Notes: generated by a model from the letters alone, not told the origin. 64,000 nt of DNA from Bog-473 sp963738135 (GCA_963738135.1 CAVTVK010000004.1:930001-994000), one strand, 5' to 3'; counted from the stretch's first letter, positions 36,816-45,476 are shown. Translations and numbers: made by a program.

Positions 36816-37834
36816 GGCGTCTCGGTTGCCCGGCCAGTCGGACGCGGCCCGGGCGCGGCCTCCGGACCTTCTTCGTTGGCCCGCATGGAGACCTCGCGCA
36901 CCGCCTCGTTGAAGTCACCGCGTGCGCTGCCGTCACCGGGGTCGGGCACGGCGCCACGCTCGTAGCCGGGATCACCGGGAAGCACGATGCGCATGCCATT
37001 GCCGTCCGGCACCACCCGCGGCTCAATGGCAGGGACCGCGCTCGAGGCCTCCTCGGCTGCCGCCAGCAACGCTGCGCTCGTGGCGAAGCGCCCGATCACC
37101 TGAAGGTTGCGGATGGTCGGGAAGATGATCTCGATCTCCCCGGCGCGGTGCCGGCCCAACGCGTCGTGGGGGGAGATCCATACGTCGGCGATGGTCTCGC
37201 CCGCGTCGTGAGCGGCGATCTGACCCGGGGGGGCTGCGGCGACGAAGAACCGGGTGTCGTAACGGCGCGGCGCACCACGCGGAGTGATCCAGTGGGCGAA
37301 GTAGTGGATATCGCCGACCGACAGGCGCAGGCCCTCGTCGCGGCAGAGGTCGAGGAAGCGACGGCTGCCCTCGTTGACGGCGACGCGCTCGCCGGCGAAG
37401 CGCGCTTCTTCCTCGGAGTTCCCGGCCAGCAGGTCGGGACCGCCCGGGCGCTGGGCCAGGAGGATGCCCGCTTCCTCGAAGGTCTCGCGCACCACTGCAA
37501 CCCAGTAGGCGAGGCCGCCGGACTCGAAGCCCAGCAACGCACTCGCCCCGGCGTCGGTGCGGCCGGCGCAGAGAGCCTCGGCCTCGCGACCGCCGTCGAG
37601 CGGGTCGACCGCCCCACCGGGGAACACGTAGGCCCCGCCCACGAAGTCCGAGCGGAGGTTGCGCCGCACCATCAGGACCTGCAGCGTCGTCCCGCCCGTC
37701 GGCGCCGGCGCGTCACGCACGAGCATCACCGTGGCGGCGGGGCGGATCTCCACCGGGGCCGGGGCGGACGCGCCCGGAGCGGCCGCATCCGGAGCGGCCG
37801 GAGGTGGCGGGGGAGGGGGAGCCGATGCAGGCAC
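36812..37834 (-). CDS. Nudix hydrolase, NUDT19-like with Pro-rich N-terminus
   Basis: A 340-aa protein. The Nudix helix is partly visible as WVAVVRETFEEAGILL (REx2EE core), separated from the first Gly-rich strand FVGGAYVFPGG by a long insertion, as in the NUDT7/NUDT19 branch whose members hydrolyse CoA esters. The N-terminal 30 residues are Pro/Ala-rich and likely disordered. In actinobacteria this gene often sits with an MBL-fold hydrolase, as here. The likely substrate is CoA or a nucleoside diphosphate derivative (inference). Confidence 0.82.
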   Translation of the reverse strand: MPASAPPPPPPPAAPDAAAPGASAPAPVEIRPAATVMLVRDAPAPTGGTTLQVLMVRRNLRSDFVGGAYVFPGGAVDPLDGGREAEALCAGRTDAGASALLGFESGGLAYWVAVVRETFEEAGILLAQRPGGPDLLAGNSEEEARFAGERVAVNEGSRRFLDLCRDEGLRLSVGDIHYFAHWITPRGAPRRYDTRFFVAAAPPGQIAAHDAGETIADVWISPHDALGRHRAGEIEIIFPTIRNLQVIGRFATSAALLAAAEEASSAVPAIEPRVVPDGNGMRIVLPGDPGYERGAVPDPGDGSARGDFNEAVREVSMRANEEGPEAAPGPRPTGRATETP

Positions 37835-37908
37835 GCCGGAGAGGGTACCGGCAGCAGGAGGCGGCGCCCCCGGAACGGGGGCACCCCTTGGCTAACCTGA
37901 CCCGGTTC

Positions 37909-38811
37909 ATGAGCCAGTCCGCCTCCGAGCCCGCGTCGGCGCCCTTCCTGCGCCACATGCCGCGTCGCTATCTCGCTCTCGGGCTCATCATCGTCGCCAT
38001 CTGCCTGCTCGGCGCGCTCGTCCTGGTGCGGGACAACTCCGGGCCGAGCACCACGTCGACGGTGGAAACCTTCAGCCCGGCGCCGTCGTCGCTCGTCTCC
38101 AGCGTGACGTCGGTCCCCACGTCCGTGTACGACGCCGTCGGGGTGAGCTCGCCGGCCATTCCCGTCCGGGCTCCGCGGCCCGTCGGCACCGGCAACACGT
38201 CGATGTGGTTGGCCGCGGCCGGTGCCGGTCCGCCTCTTCCCGTGGTGTTCTTCTACGGCGCCGAGTTCGCGCCGTACGCCGCCGTCCAGCGCTGGCCGCT
38301 GGTCCTGGCGCTCTCGCGTTTCGGCACCTTCAGCCAGTTGGGCGTGATGCAGTCGAGTGCGACGACGGCGTTCGCCAACCTCTCGACCTTCACCTTCTGG
38401 AAGGTCAACTACGCCAGCAAGTACCTCGTTCTCGAACCGGTCGAGCGCTACAGCTCGCTGAATCCCACCGGGGGGCGCTATCTCAAGTTGGAGAGGCCCA
38501 ACGGCCGTCAGGCGGCGGCGATCGCCAGCTACGGCGCCGGTGCAAACACGTTCGCCCTCCTCGACGTGGCCAACCGCTACGTCCTCAACGGATCGAGCTT
38601 CGGTCCCGGCGTGCTGGCGGGACTCTCACAGAGCCAGATCGCCGGGAACCTCGGCACGCCGGCCAGCCCGATGACCCAAGCCGTCGTGTCGGCGGCCAAC
38701 CAGATCACCGCCGCCATCTGCGCCGTCGACGGTGACAAGCCCGGATCCGTGTGCGACAGCAAGGGCGTGGAAGCCGCCGAACAGGCACTGAAGGCCACGC
38801 CCTCGCACTGA
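37909..38811 (+). CDS. DUF929-family thioredoxin-fold protein lacking the CxxC
   Basis: A 300-aa protein with one N-terminal membrane anchor (YLALGLIIVAICLLGALVLV) after about 18 residues, then a Ser/Thr-rich extracytoplasmic linker and a domain from about 95. VVFFYGAEFAPYAAVQRWPLVLALSRFG, MQSSATTAF and TFTFWKVNYASKYLV match DUF929 proteins. In the relatives I know, the site reads CPYC; here both positions are Ala (APYA), so thiol-disulfide activity is lost. Two Cys remain near the C-terminus (ICAVDG, VCDSKG) and might pair. A role as a structural or chaperone-like cell-surface protein is possible. Confidence 0.78.
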   Translation: MSQSASEPASAPFLRHMPRRYLALGLIIVAICLLGALVLVRDNSGPSTTSTVETFSPAPSSLVSSVTSVPTSVYDAVGVSSPAIPVRAPRPVGTGNTSMWLAAAGAGPPLPVVFFYGAEFAPYAAVQRWPLVLALSRFGTFSQLGVMQSSATTAFANLSTFTFWKVNYASKYLVLEPVERYSSLNPTGGRYLKLERPNGRQAAAIASYGAGANTFALLDVANRYVLNGSSFGPGVLAGLSQSQIAGNLGTPASPMTQAVVSAANQITAAICAVDGDKPGSVCDSKGVEAAEQALKATPSH

Positions 38812-38849
38812 GGCGGGGCGGGCCCCTCAGGAGCGACTGCGGTGCCGCG

Positions 38850-39107
38850 TCAGCTGGCCCGGCGGTCGAGCATGAGCTTGCGCTCCAGCTCGTTCATCCC
38901 ACCCCATATCCCGTGTGGTTCACGAATCCTGATGGCGTACTCCAGGCAATCGCCGCGCACGCGGCACTGGTCGCAGATGTTCTTGGCCCGCATCTCGCGC
39001 GAGGCCTTCTCCTCCTTGCGTTCCGCATGCGACGGAGGAAAGAACACCGCCGCCTGCGGCCCCCGGCACGCTGCCTTCAATTGCCATATGTCTTGTCCCT
39101 GGTGCAT
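38850..39107 (-). CDS. WhiB-family iron-sulfur transcription regulator
   Basis: An 85-aa protein. The four cluster Cys are visible (ACRGPQ, ICDQC spaced CxxC, DCLEY), followed by the GIWGG turn (HGIWGGMNELER) and a basic end (KLMLDRRAS). I chose the ATG at 39107, with GGGGGG 5 nt upstream; a longer in-frame extension lacks a ribosome site and would overlap the promoter. WhiB proteins sense O2, NO or redox state through a [4Fe-4S] cluster and bind sigma factors. Its place next to two ArsA/Get3-like ATPases matches whiB4-Rv3679-Rv3680 in mycobacteria, so it may be the WhiB4 counterpart (inference). Confidence 0.92.
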   Translation of the reverse strand: MHQGQDIWQLKAACRGPQAAVFFPPSHAERKEEKASREMRAKNICDQCRVRGDCLEYAIRIREPHGIWGGMNELERKLMLDRRAS

Positions 39108-39150
39108 CAAAACCCCCCGATAGGGCACATCTGATCCCCCCGCTGAGGTC

Positions 39151-39179
39151 AAGCTACCGCCGGGGGTTGGCGCTTTCAA
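39151..39179 (-). promoter_or_regulatory. Sigma-70-type promoter for the WhiB gene
   Basis: On the minus strand TTGAAA (39174-39179) and TAGCTT (39151-39156) are 17 bp apart, the ideal spacing. The transcript would start near 39144, leaving a leader of about 35-40 nt with its ribosome site at 39113-39118. Confidence 0.65.
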
Positions 39180-39249
39180 GGGGTGTGACCAGGATCTTTG
39201 GACGGTGAACGATCTGCGGACGAGGCCCTGGCGCTACGCTCGGCCCCAC

Positions 39250-40224
39250 ATGGACGTGGGTACCTTCTGCGCACAGAGCCACGTCATCGTCGTTGCAGGC
39301 AAGGGTGGCGTGGGCAAGACCACCATGAGCGCGGCCCTGGCCAAGATGGCCGCCGGCGCAGGGAAATCAGTGCTCATCGTCGAGCTCGAGGGCAAGTCGG
39401 GCATCACGACTGCCTTCGGGCGTCACGGGGACCTGGGCTACGAAGAAGTCCTGCTCGCACCCGCTACACCGGGTGGTTCCGGCCCGATCCGGGCCCGGCG
39501 GCTCACTCCGGATGACGCGCTGGTGGAGTATCTCGAGGAGCACGGCCTGAAGCGGGTCTCGAAGCGGCTGGCGCACTCCGGGATCCTCGATGTGGTCTCG
39601 ACCGCCATTCCAGGCATCCGTGACGTGCTGGTGCTGGGCAAGGTGAAGCAGCTCGAGCGGGACGGCGCCGCCGATCTGATCCTGGTGGACGCCCCGGCGA
39701 CGGGCCACGCCATCACGTTCCTGACCTCGGCCAGCGGGCTGGTCAGTGCGGCGAGGGGCGGGCCGCTGCGCACCCAGGCTCAGGACGTCGTCGACCTGCT
39801 CAGCGATCCGGCGCGCTGCCGGGTGATCCTGGTGACGCTGCCCGAAGAGCTGCCAGTGTCCGAGACGGTCGAGTCGGCCTACACGCTGGAGGACAAGGCG
39901 GGGGTCCAGCTGGGCCCGGTCATCGTCAACGCCTGTGACCCCGAGCCGGTGGGGCTCGAGCGGCCGGCGGTGGAAGTGGCTGCCGCGGCGGGGGTGACCG
40001 TGGCGCCTGACCATCTGGTCGCGCTGGAGGAGGCCCGAGCGTTCCGGCTGGCCCGCCACGCCGTCTCGGCCGAGCAGATCGAGCGCCTTCGACGCGAGCT
40101 CCCCCTGCCGCACCTCCAGGTACCCGCGCTCGACGCCGCCTCCATCGGGCCAGTCGAGACCGAGATGCTGGCGCGTGCCTTGGCCGATGCCGTGCGCGAG
40201 CTCGTGCCCGAGGCGGCGGCATGA
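39250..40224 (+). CDS. ArsA/Get3-like ATPase, first of a pair
   Basis: A 324-aa protein with a deviant Walker A (VVAGKGGVGKTTMSAALAKM), switch I-like VELEGKSG and switch II-like LILVDAPATGHAITFL. I start at the ATG at 39250; TACGCT 9 nt upstream suggests a nearly leaderless message, while a GTG at 39205 in frame would add 15 residues. Homologues of the ArsA/Get3 group work as dimers that carry or move hydrophobic or anionic cargo. It overlaps the second ATPase (ATGA), so the two are probably a heterodimer like mycobacterial Rv3679/Rv3680. Confidence 0.85.
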   Translation: MDVGTFCAQSHVIVVAGKGGVGKTTMSAALAKMAAGAGKSVLIVELEGKSGITTAFGRHGDLGYEEVLLAPATPGGSGPIRARRLTPDDALVEYLEEHGLKRVSKRLAHSGILDVVSTAIPGIRDVLVLGKVKQLERDGAADLILVDAPATGHAITFLTSASGLVSAARGGPLRTQAQDVVDLLSDPARCRVILVTLPEELPVSETVESAYTLEDKAGVQLGPVIVNACDPEPVGLERPAVEVAAAAGVTVAPDHLVALEEARAFRLARHAVSAEQIERLRRELPLPHLQVPALDAASIGPVETEMLARALADAVRELVPEAAA

Positions 40225-41355
40225 GCGTGACGGGTGAGGACGGTGGGGGCGGAGGTGGGTCCGGCGGGGTTGCGGGCGAGACCCCGGCGCAGGCCCCGGC
40301 GACGCTGCCCGGCCTGGTGGCCGAGCGCTCCGTCGTGGTGTGCTGCGGTTCGGGCGGCGTCGGCAAGACGACGGTATCGGCCACCTTCGCTCTGGCGGCG
40401 GCGCGGGCGGGCCGGCGTTCCTGCGTCGTCACCGTCGACCCGGCGCGGCGGCTGGCCGACGCCCTGGGCGTGGAGTCGCTCCCCAACACACCCTCGGAGG
40501 TACAAGGAGACTGGTCCGGCCATCTGTACGCACTGATGCTCGACTCGAAGGGCACGTTCGACGACCTCGTCCATCGGTACGCGCGGACGCCCGAGCAGGC
40601 CGAGGCCATCCTGGCCAACCGGCTCTACCAGAATCTCGCCGGCGCGCTCTCGGGCACCCAGGAGTACATGGCCATGGAGAAGCTCTACGAGTTGGTCCAT
40701 TCCGAGGAGTTCGACATCGTGGTCGTCGACACGCCGCCGACCCGCAACGCGCTGGACCTGCTGGACGCGCCGCGGCGGCTGACGCGCTTCTTGGAGAACC
40801 GCCTGTTCCGGGCGCTCCTGGTCCCGACACGCATGTCCCTGCGGGCGGTGGGCGTGGCCACCCAAGCGCTGCTGCGCACAATCTCCAAGGTGGCCGGAGC
40901 GGAGATCGTGCAGGACACTGTCGGCTTCTTCCAGGCCTTCGAGGGGATGGAGGACGGGTTCCGCAGCCGGGCCACCGCTGTGCACGAGCTCCTCGCCGAC
41001 CCGGCCACGGCCTACGTACTCGTGACCTCGGCCCGGCCCGACGCCGTCACCGAGGCCGGGTTCTTCGCCGAGAAGCTGGCAGAGCGGGACGTGGCCGTGG
41101 CCGCGCTGGTGGTCAACCGGATCGCGCCTTCCTTCGGTGACGCCACCGTCGCGGCCTGCAGAGCACGCGCCGGAGCTCGATGCCTTGGAGGCCAACCTGA
41201 CGGCACTCGACGCGTTGGCGGACCGGGAGAACGGCGCGTTCGCCGGGCTGGCGGCACAGGTGGCACCGGCACCCGTCGGCCGCATCCCGCTCTTCGGGCA
41301 GGACGTGCACGAGATCCTCGGGTTGGAGCGGGCAGCCGACCAACTCTTCTCCTGA
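40221..41355 (+). CDS. ArsA/Get3-like ATPase, second of a pair, frame broken near 41156
   Basis: The first about 310 residues are normal: Gly-rich N-tail, deviant Walker A (CCGSGGVGKTTVSATFAL), TVDPARRLADALG and DIVVVDTPPTRNALDLLD. Near 41156 the frame must shift by one base to continue as AEHAPELDALEANL through IPLFGQDVHEILGL to a TGA at 41355. The repaired protein is about 377 aa. The intact motifs argue for sequence error, not decay. It is coupled to the first ATPase. Confidence 0.82.
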
Positions 41356-41394
41356 GGCGGCCGGATCGGTTTCAGCAGCCCGGGGCGGGTCCGA

Positions 41395-41400
41395 TAGTGT
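41395..41400 (+). promoter_or_regulatory. -10 box (TAGTGT) for a leaderless receiver-protein transcript
   Basis: TAGTGT is followed after exactly 7 nt by the GTG at 41408, the third example in this window of this arrangement. Confidence 0.45.
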
Positions 41401-41407
41401 CCGGTCC

Positions 41408-41863
41408 GTGCAGACCATCCTGGTCGCCAGCGACGCACCGACACTCCGCAAGGACGTGGAGGCGGTCGTCAGCGGGCCCGACATCGAAGTGCGCGCGGTC
41501 ACCTCGGGTCCGGAGGTGGTCACCTTCGTGGCCGAGGAGTCGCCGGACCTCCTCATCGTCGACATGCAGATGGGCAACATGGGCGGCATGGCCGTGTGCC
41601 TGGAGCTGCGTCTGCAGGAGTCCTACGACGCGCTGGACCACGTGGCGGTGCTCATGCTGCTCGATCGGCGTCCCGATGTCTTCCTCGCCCGTCGATCGGA
41701 CGCCGAGGGCTGGCTGGTCAAACCCCTCGACCCGCTCCGGCTCCGGCGTGCCGTCGCCGCGCTGCTCGACGGCGGCATTTACGCAGACGACTCGTTCACG
41801 CCGGTACCCGTGCTGGTGGGCGGCGGACCCCAGCTGCAGTCGGGAACCGAGTCGCGAACCTGA
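41408..41863 (+). CDS. Stand-alone response-regulator receiver-domain protein
   Basis: A 151-aa protein made of one receiver domain: the phospho-acceptor Asp is in LLIVDMQMGNMGG, the conserved Lys in GWLVKPLDPLRLRRA, and strand 1 reads TILVASDAPTLR, where the usual acidic pair is reduced to a single Asp. The last about 25 residues are a disordered tail. There is no output domain and no histidine kinase nearby. Very similar short receivers occur next to CorC-type genes in actinobacteria, and it is followed after 11 nt by that gene. It probably acts by protein-protein contact. Confidence 0.75.
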   Translation: MQTILVASDAPTLRKDVEAVVSGPDIEVRAVTSGPEVVTFVAEESPDLLIVDMQMGNMGGMAVCLELRLQESYDALDHVAVLMLLDRRPDVFLARRSDAEGWLVKPLDPLRLRRAVAALLDGGIYADDSFTPVPVLVGGGPQLQSGTESRT

Positions 41864-41874
41864 ACGCCGTCGCC

Positions 41875-42801
41875 GTGTCGCAGCGATCACGACGACTGTG
41901 GCGCCGATCCGAGGGCGCCGACGATCCGAGCAGAACGGACCGCCAAACACTCGAAGCTGAGGCTTCCGAGCAGGAGCGCTTCATCACCGAGGCCTTGGCG
42001 GACCTGCGCGACATGGACGTGCGCGAGGTGATGACACCGCGGGTCGACGTGACCTACCTGACCATCCCGGTGCAGGCCGAGGACATCGCGCAGGCAGTGC
42101 GGACGTCCGGGCACAGCTGCTTCCCCGTTGTGCACGACGACCTCGACGATCTGATCGGCATCCTGTTCGTGAACGACATCTTCCGCACCAACCGTCCCGG
42201 TTCGCGGGCCGACGGTCACGACGACGAGCCCCGGGATGCCACCGATCCCAGCCCGCTGGAGATCTCACGCAAGGTTCGCCAGCCGTATCTGCTGCCCGAG
42301 TCGCTCGGGGTCCTGGAGGCACTGGCGGACATGCGCAAGCACCGCCGCGCCTTCGCCGTCGTGGTGGACGAGTACGGCGGTGTGGCGGGGGTCCTGACGG
42401 TGAAGGACCTCCTCGAGCCCCTGGTGGGGGATTTGCACGACGAGTTCGACGAGGTCGAGGAGCCCCACATCGTGCGGGTCGACAACACCCGCTGGCTCAT
42501 CGACGGGCAGACCAATGTCGACGACGTGCGCGAACGCATCGGCATCGAGATCCCCGACGGGGAGTACGTCACCTTGGGGGGGCTCCTCTTCGAGCGCTTT
42601 GGCCACATTCCGGCCGAGGGCGAGGCCGTCCGCGTGGGGGACTGGGACATGCGGGTGGTGGAGATGGACAAACGGCGAGTGGCGCAGGTGGTGGCCACCT
42701 TCGCCGGCAGCGAGCCGGGACCGGCAGTGGGTGGTGCGGACGCACCAGGTGCCGGCACCGGAGCCGCGTCGGCCAACGGTTCCGGAGAAGCGGCGGGCTG
42801 A
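41875..42801 (+). CDS. CorC/HlyC-type CBS-domain protein without DUF21 membrane part
   Basis: A 308-aa protein with a GTG start. Two CBS domains lie at about 50-185 (VREVMTPRVDVTYL, SCFPVVHDDLDDLIGIL, then YLLPESLGVLEALADMRKHRRAFAVVVDEYGGVAGVLTVKDLLE). A C-terminal CorC_HlyC domain (about 205-275; VEEPHIVRVDNTRWLIDGQ, GEYVTLGGLLFERFGHIP) and an Ala/Gly-rich tail follow. Full-length relatives have an N-terminal DUF21 membrane domain and are linked to Mg2+/Co2+ efflux. This soluble form resembles CorC and probably modulates a partner transporter by binding nucleotides. Confidence 0.85.
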   Translation: MSQRSRRLWRRSEGADDPSRTDRQTLEAEASEQERFITEALADLRDMDVREVMTPRVDVTYLTIPVQAEDIAQAVRTSGHSCFPVVHDDLDDLIGILFVNDIFRTNRPGSRADGHDDEPRDATDPSPLEISRKVRQPYLLPESLGVLEALADMRKHRRAFAVVVDEYGGVAGVLTVKDLLEPLVGDLHDEFDEVEEPHIVRVDNTRWLIDGQTNVDDVRERIGIEIPDGEYVTLGGLLFERFGHIPAEGEAVRVGDWDMRVVEMDKRRVAQVVATFAGSEPGPAVGGADAPGAGTGAASANGSGEAAG

Positions 42802-42842
42802 GGCCGCGGTAGTCTTGCTCGTTGCTCCCTCCGGGGGGCGGA

Positions 42843-42917
42843 CGGGCTGTGGCGCAGCTTGGTTAGCGCGCTGCGTTCGGGACGCAGAGGTCCCCGGTTC
42901 AAATCCGGGCAGCCCGA
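42843..42917 (+). tRNA. tRNA-Pro (anticodon CGG)
   Basis: Cloverleaf: acceptor CGGGCTG/CAGCCCG, D-arm GCGC/GCGC with AGCTTGGTTA, anticodon stem CTGCG/CGCAG with loop TTCGGGA (anticodon CGG, reading CCG), and T-arm CCCGG/CCGGG with TTCAAAT. The discriminator is A and CCA is not encoded. A TAGTCT -10-like element lies about 30 nt upstream. Confidence 0.95.
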
Positions 42918-43473
42918 CTCTGATGGACCTGTTCAGGAGTGATGGCGGAACCCCAGGTCTTCACTGAACCGAAAGCGTTGGCCGCGAGCGGACGGTGTCT
43001 CAGGTGTTCGTCAGCCGCGAGAGCCACCCGAGAGGTCCACGTCGCTGCAGCCGGATGAACACCCCTGCGAGACGGTCATCGAGAAGCGATCCAGTCGTGG
43101 CCCTGCTGCTGCTGCTGTATCGCTCCAATGGCTCGCCGGACCCTCTCGTGGCGATCGCCACGAATTTCGCACCATGTGGTCCTGCTCTGGCTGAGGCGAT
43201 CGCGGAAACGCTCGGTCATCCACCCTGGGAGGTGCTCTCCGTCTCGGAATCCATCTTGAACAAATGAGATGTCCCGAACGATCCCCTTCGCTGGCCCGGT
43301 CAGGGTGCGATTCTCATCGCTCACAACCTCAGAGCGATGTTCTGAAGGCCGGTCGTAAGGCGCCCCATTTCGCCGGGAAGAGGGCGCCACTTCGGGGATA
43401 GGTTGCTGAATCTGCGGTCACTTGAGGCGTCTGGATCGACAAGGTCGGAGCTGATTGTGCCGATATCACTCAA
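42918..43473. other. Gene-free stretch between tRNA-Pro and the ECF sigma gene
   Basis: About 550 bp with no convincing coding frame on either strand. Short frames lack ribosome sites and any recognisable domain. GC content looks lower and more mixed than in flanking genes. This and its place beside a tRNA mean that it could be the edge of an acquired segment, but no integrase or repeat of the tRNA end is visible in the window. Confidence 0.4.
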
Positions 43474-44040
43474 ATGAGCCGGTCCATGGCGAACTTCGAA
43501 GCCGTTTTGGGGGCCGCTCAAACTGGTGAGAACTGGGCGGTAGAGCGCCTCTACGTCCAACTTCATCCGTCCCTTCTCCGCTACTTGCGCTGGCAAGAAC
43601 CATCGGTCGGCGATGATCTGGCTTCGGAAACGTGGCTCGCCGTCGCCGAAGGACTCGGCCGTTTTGAGGGTGACGAGCAGGCATTTAAAGGCTGGATCTT
43701 CACGATTGCCCGGCGTCGTTTGTCCGACCATCGTCGGAAGGAGGGACGCCGCCGGACCAGCCCTGCTCCCGACGATGTGCTCGCGGAGACGGCAGGTGCA
43801 GAGGATCCATCCGAACTGGCGTTGGCCCGGATGTCAGCTCAGACTGCTATCGCGCGGCTGGCCGCGCTGCTGCCCTCTGAACAGGCTGAAATCGTGGTGC
43901 TCAGGGTCGTGGGCGGCCTTGGGGTGGACGAAGTGGCCCGAATTCTCGGCAAACGGCCGGGCGCCGTTCGAACCCTCCAGCACCGAGCACTCCGTCGGCT
44001 CGCGGCCCAGCTCAAAGACACATTTCCCCTCGAGGTGTAA
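43474..44040 (+). CDS. ECF-type RNA polymerase sigma factor
   Basis: A 188-aa protein with region 2 (AQTGENWAVERLYVQLHPSLLRYLRW, DLASETWLAVAEGLGRFEG, FKGWIFTIARRRLSDHRRK) and region 4 (LARLAALLPSEQAEIVVLRVVGGLGVDEVARILGKRPGAVRTLQHRALRRLA, a clear HTH). Two close ATG codons (43474, 43486) are possible; neither has a strong ribosome site. The next gene starts 7 bp downstream and encodes a membrane protein that is the likely anti-sigma factor. It would switch on a small regulon after an envelope signal (inference). Confidence 0.9.
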   Translation: MSRSMANFEAVLGAAQTGENWAVERLYVQLHPSLLRYLRWQEPSVGDDLASETWLAVAEGLGRFEGDEQAFKGWIFTIARRRLSDHRRKEGRRRTSPAPDDVLAETAGAEDPSELALARMSAQTAIARLAALLPSEQAEIVVLRVVGGLGVDEVARILGKRPGAVRTLQHRALRRLAAQLKDTFPLEV

Positions 44041-44047
44041 CGCACGC

Positions 44048-45034
44048 ATGACTTGGGACGATCTGTACCTCGACATGGTGAGACATCCAATCGATGACCA
44101 CACGGCCCAGCGACTCTTCGCTGGCGCTCTCGACCCGGAGGATGCACCACCGGGCTACGCACCGGTGGCTGCGCTGATGCAAGCTGCAGCGGGGCCGGCA
44201 ACTGCCGATGAGGTCGTTCGCAGTGGCGACGATGTCTCTGCGGTTGCCGCCGTGGTGCACGCAGGGACCGAAACAAAGACAAGAGAAGGGACCCGTCACG
44301 TGCCCTTCAGGCGCCTCGGTTCGAAGGCCATCGCCATCGCCATCCCGGCACTGGCGCTGACGGCCACGGGGGCGGCCGCGGCCACCGGTTCGTTGCCGAC
44401 TCCAGCCCAGTCTGCAGTTCACGGTGCCCTCGGGCACGTCGGGGTCTCGGTGCCGTCGGGCGGACAGCCCTCCTCGGGCAGCAATCCCGGAACCATCGAC
44501 ACGCACACACCAAACAACACGAGTGCTGTGGGCCCCAATGCGTCGGGCCCCGCAAAGTTCGGGCTGTGTCAGGCGTACGCGGCGAGTGGCGGACACCCAA
44601 ACAGCAACAGCGTTGCCTTCAAGAATCTCCAGAAGGCGGCAGGAACTGCGGGCATCGCCGCGTTCTGCGCCGGCGTGACGCCCGGTTCTGGGTCTTCCGA
44701 TACGCCGACGGGGTCCTCCGGTGCAGCCGGAGACCGCGAGGGCACCGGGTCAGCGACTGGGACTCCCACGGCGCCTCCGGGGAATCAGTCGCAAGTTTCC
44801 AACGGGTCACCGTCCGCGGACTCCGCGTCGGAAACGCCTGCGACGCCCGCTGGTCCGCCTGCTTCGACGCCGGGTTCGGAGCACGCGTCGACGTCAATTC
44901 CGGCTGGCCCTCCGGCTTCGACGCCGGATTCGGATCACGCTCCCACACCTACGTCGGCTGGTCCGCCCGCATCGACGCCCGGTTCGCATGACACGCCATC
45001 GTCCACGCCAAACCCAGCTGCGGGGAGGCCCTAG
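44048..45034 (+). CDS. Membrane partner (putative anti-sigma) with Pro/Ser/Thr-rich repeat tail
   Basis: A 328-aa protein. The cytoplasmic N-terminus (about 1-90; MTWDDLYLDMVRHPID, LFAGALDPEDAPPGYAPVAALM) resembles the 'LL...DPxDAPPGY' helical segment found in many actinobacterial anti-sigma-like proteins. A membrane helix lies at about 95-117 (AIAIAIPALALTATGAAAA). The outer part holds a compact Cys-containing segment (FGLCQAYAASGG, IAAFCAG) and then a low-complexity tail with three 18-aa repeats starting AGPPASTP. No zinc-binding HxxxCxxC is seen. It starts 7 bp after the ECF gene and probably restrains that sigma factor. Confidence 0.75.
   Translation: MTWDDLYLDMVRHPIDDHTAQRLFAGALDPEDAPPGYAPVAALMQAAAGPATADEVVRSGDDVSAVAAVVHAGTETKTREGTRHVPFRRLGSKAIAIAIPALALTATGAAAATGSLPTPAQSAVHGALGHVGVSVPSGGQPSSGSNPGTIDTHTPNNTSAVGPNASGPAKFGLCQAYAASGGHPNSNSVAFKNLQKAAGTAGIAAFCAGVTPGSGSSDTPTGSSGAAGDREGTGSATGTPTAPPGNQSQVSNGSPSADSASETPATPAGPPASTPGSEHASTSIPAGPPASTPDSDHAPTPTSAGPPASTPGSHDTPSSTPNPAAGRP
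44849..45010 (+). repeat. Three tandem 54-bp repeats (18 aa, AGPPASTP...)
   Basis: Copies start at 44849, 44903 and 44957, an exact 54-bp period in frame with the membrane protein. The first 10 residues (AGPPASTP[G/D]S) are the best conserved. Such tails are wall-spanning, often glycosylated stalks, and may vary in copy number between strains. Confidence 0.85.
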
Positions 45035-45476
45035 TCCCGGACATCGGTCCCAACAGAAATCGTCCCAAGATCGGGTTGAGCATCGGGAGAAGTGCGCCAA
45101 CCTTCTCCAGCTCACGCCCAGCCGGGCGAGCGGCCTCCTCTACACCGCCAAAGCGGGGCCGTTCGCCCGGCACTTCTCCGAGGGAGCGGACTCGAACTCG
45201 GCTACCGTCACCGACGAAGGTCGAAGCGCTCGAGTCCACCAGAACTCATCGGCGTGAGTATTGGTGCGGGCGAACCCGGGGGTCCCGCTCATGGATCACC
45301 GTGTCCCCGAAGAAATGTCGAGGCGCAGCCTTCAGGGGTGCGCTTTCCCGGGGTGCGGCGTCCTTGACCGCCGCCTGCTTCCGTCCTACAAGGGCGACCA
45401 TCCGCCACTCATGCGACAGACGCAGCCCCGTGACGACATTCCACCCTTGAGCACATCCACTTCTGGGCCGATGTCA
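45035..45476. other. Convergent intergenic region without a supported gene
   Basis: 440 bp between the ECF partner gene (plus) and the AraC-type gene (minus). Open frames here are short, Arg/Pro/Ser-rich and lack ribosome sites. I see no hairpin with a U-tract and no RNA gene. Confidence 0.45.

Noticed and set aside
42918..43473. A second integrated element at tRNA-Pro.
   Set aside because: No integrase, no excisionase and no visible copy of the tRNA 3' end lie downstream. Mixed composition alone is not enough.
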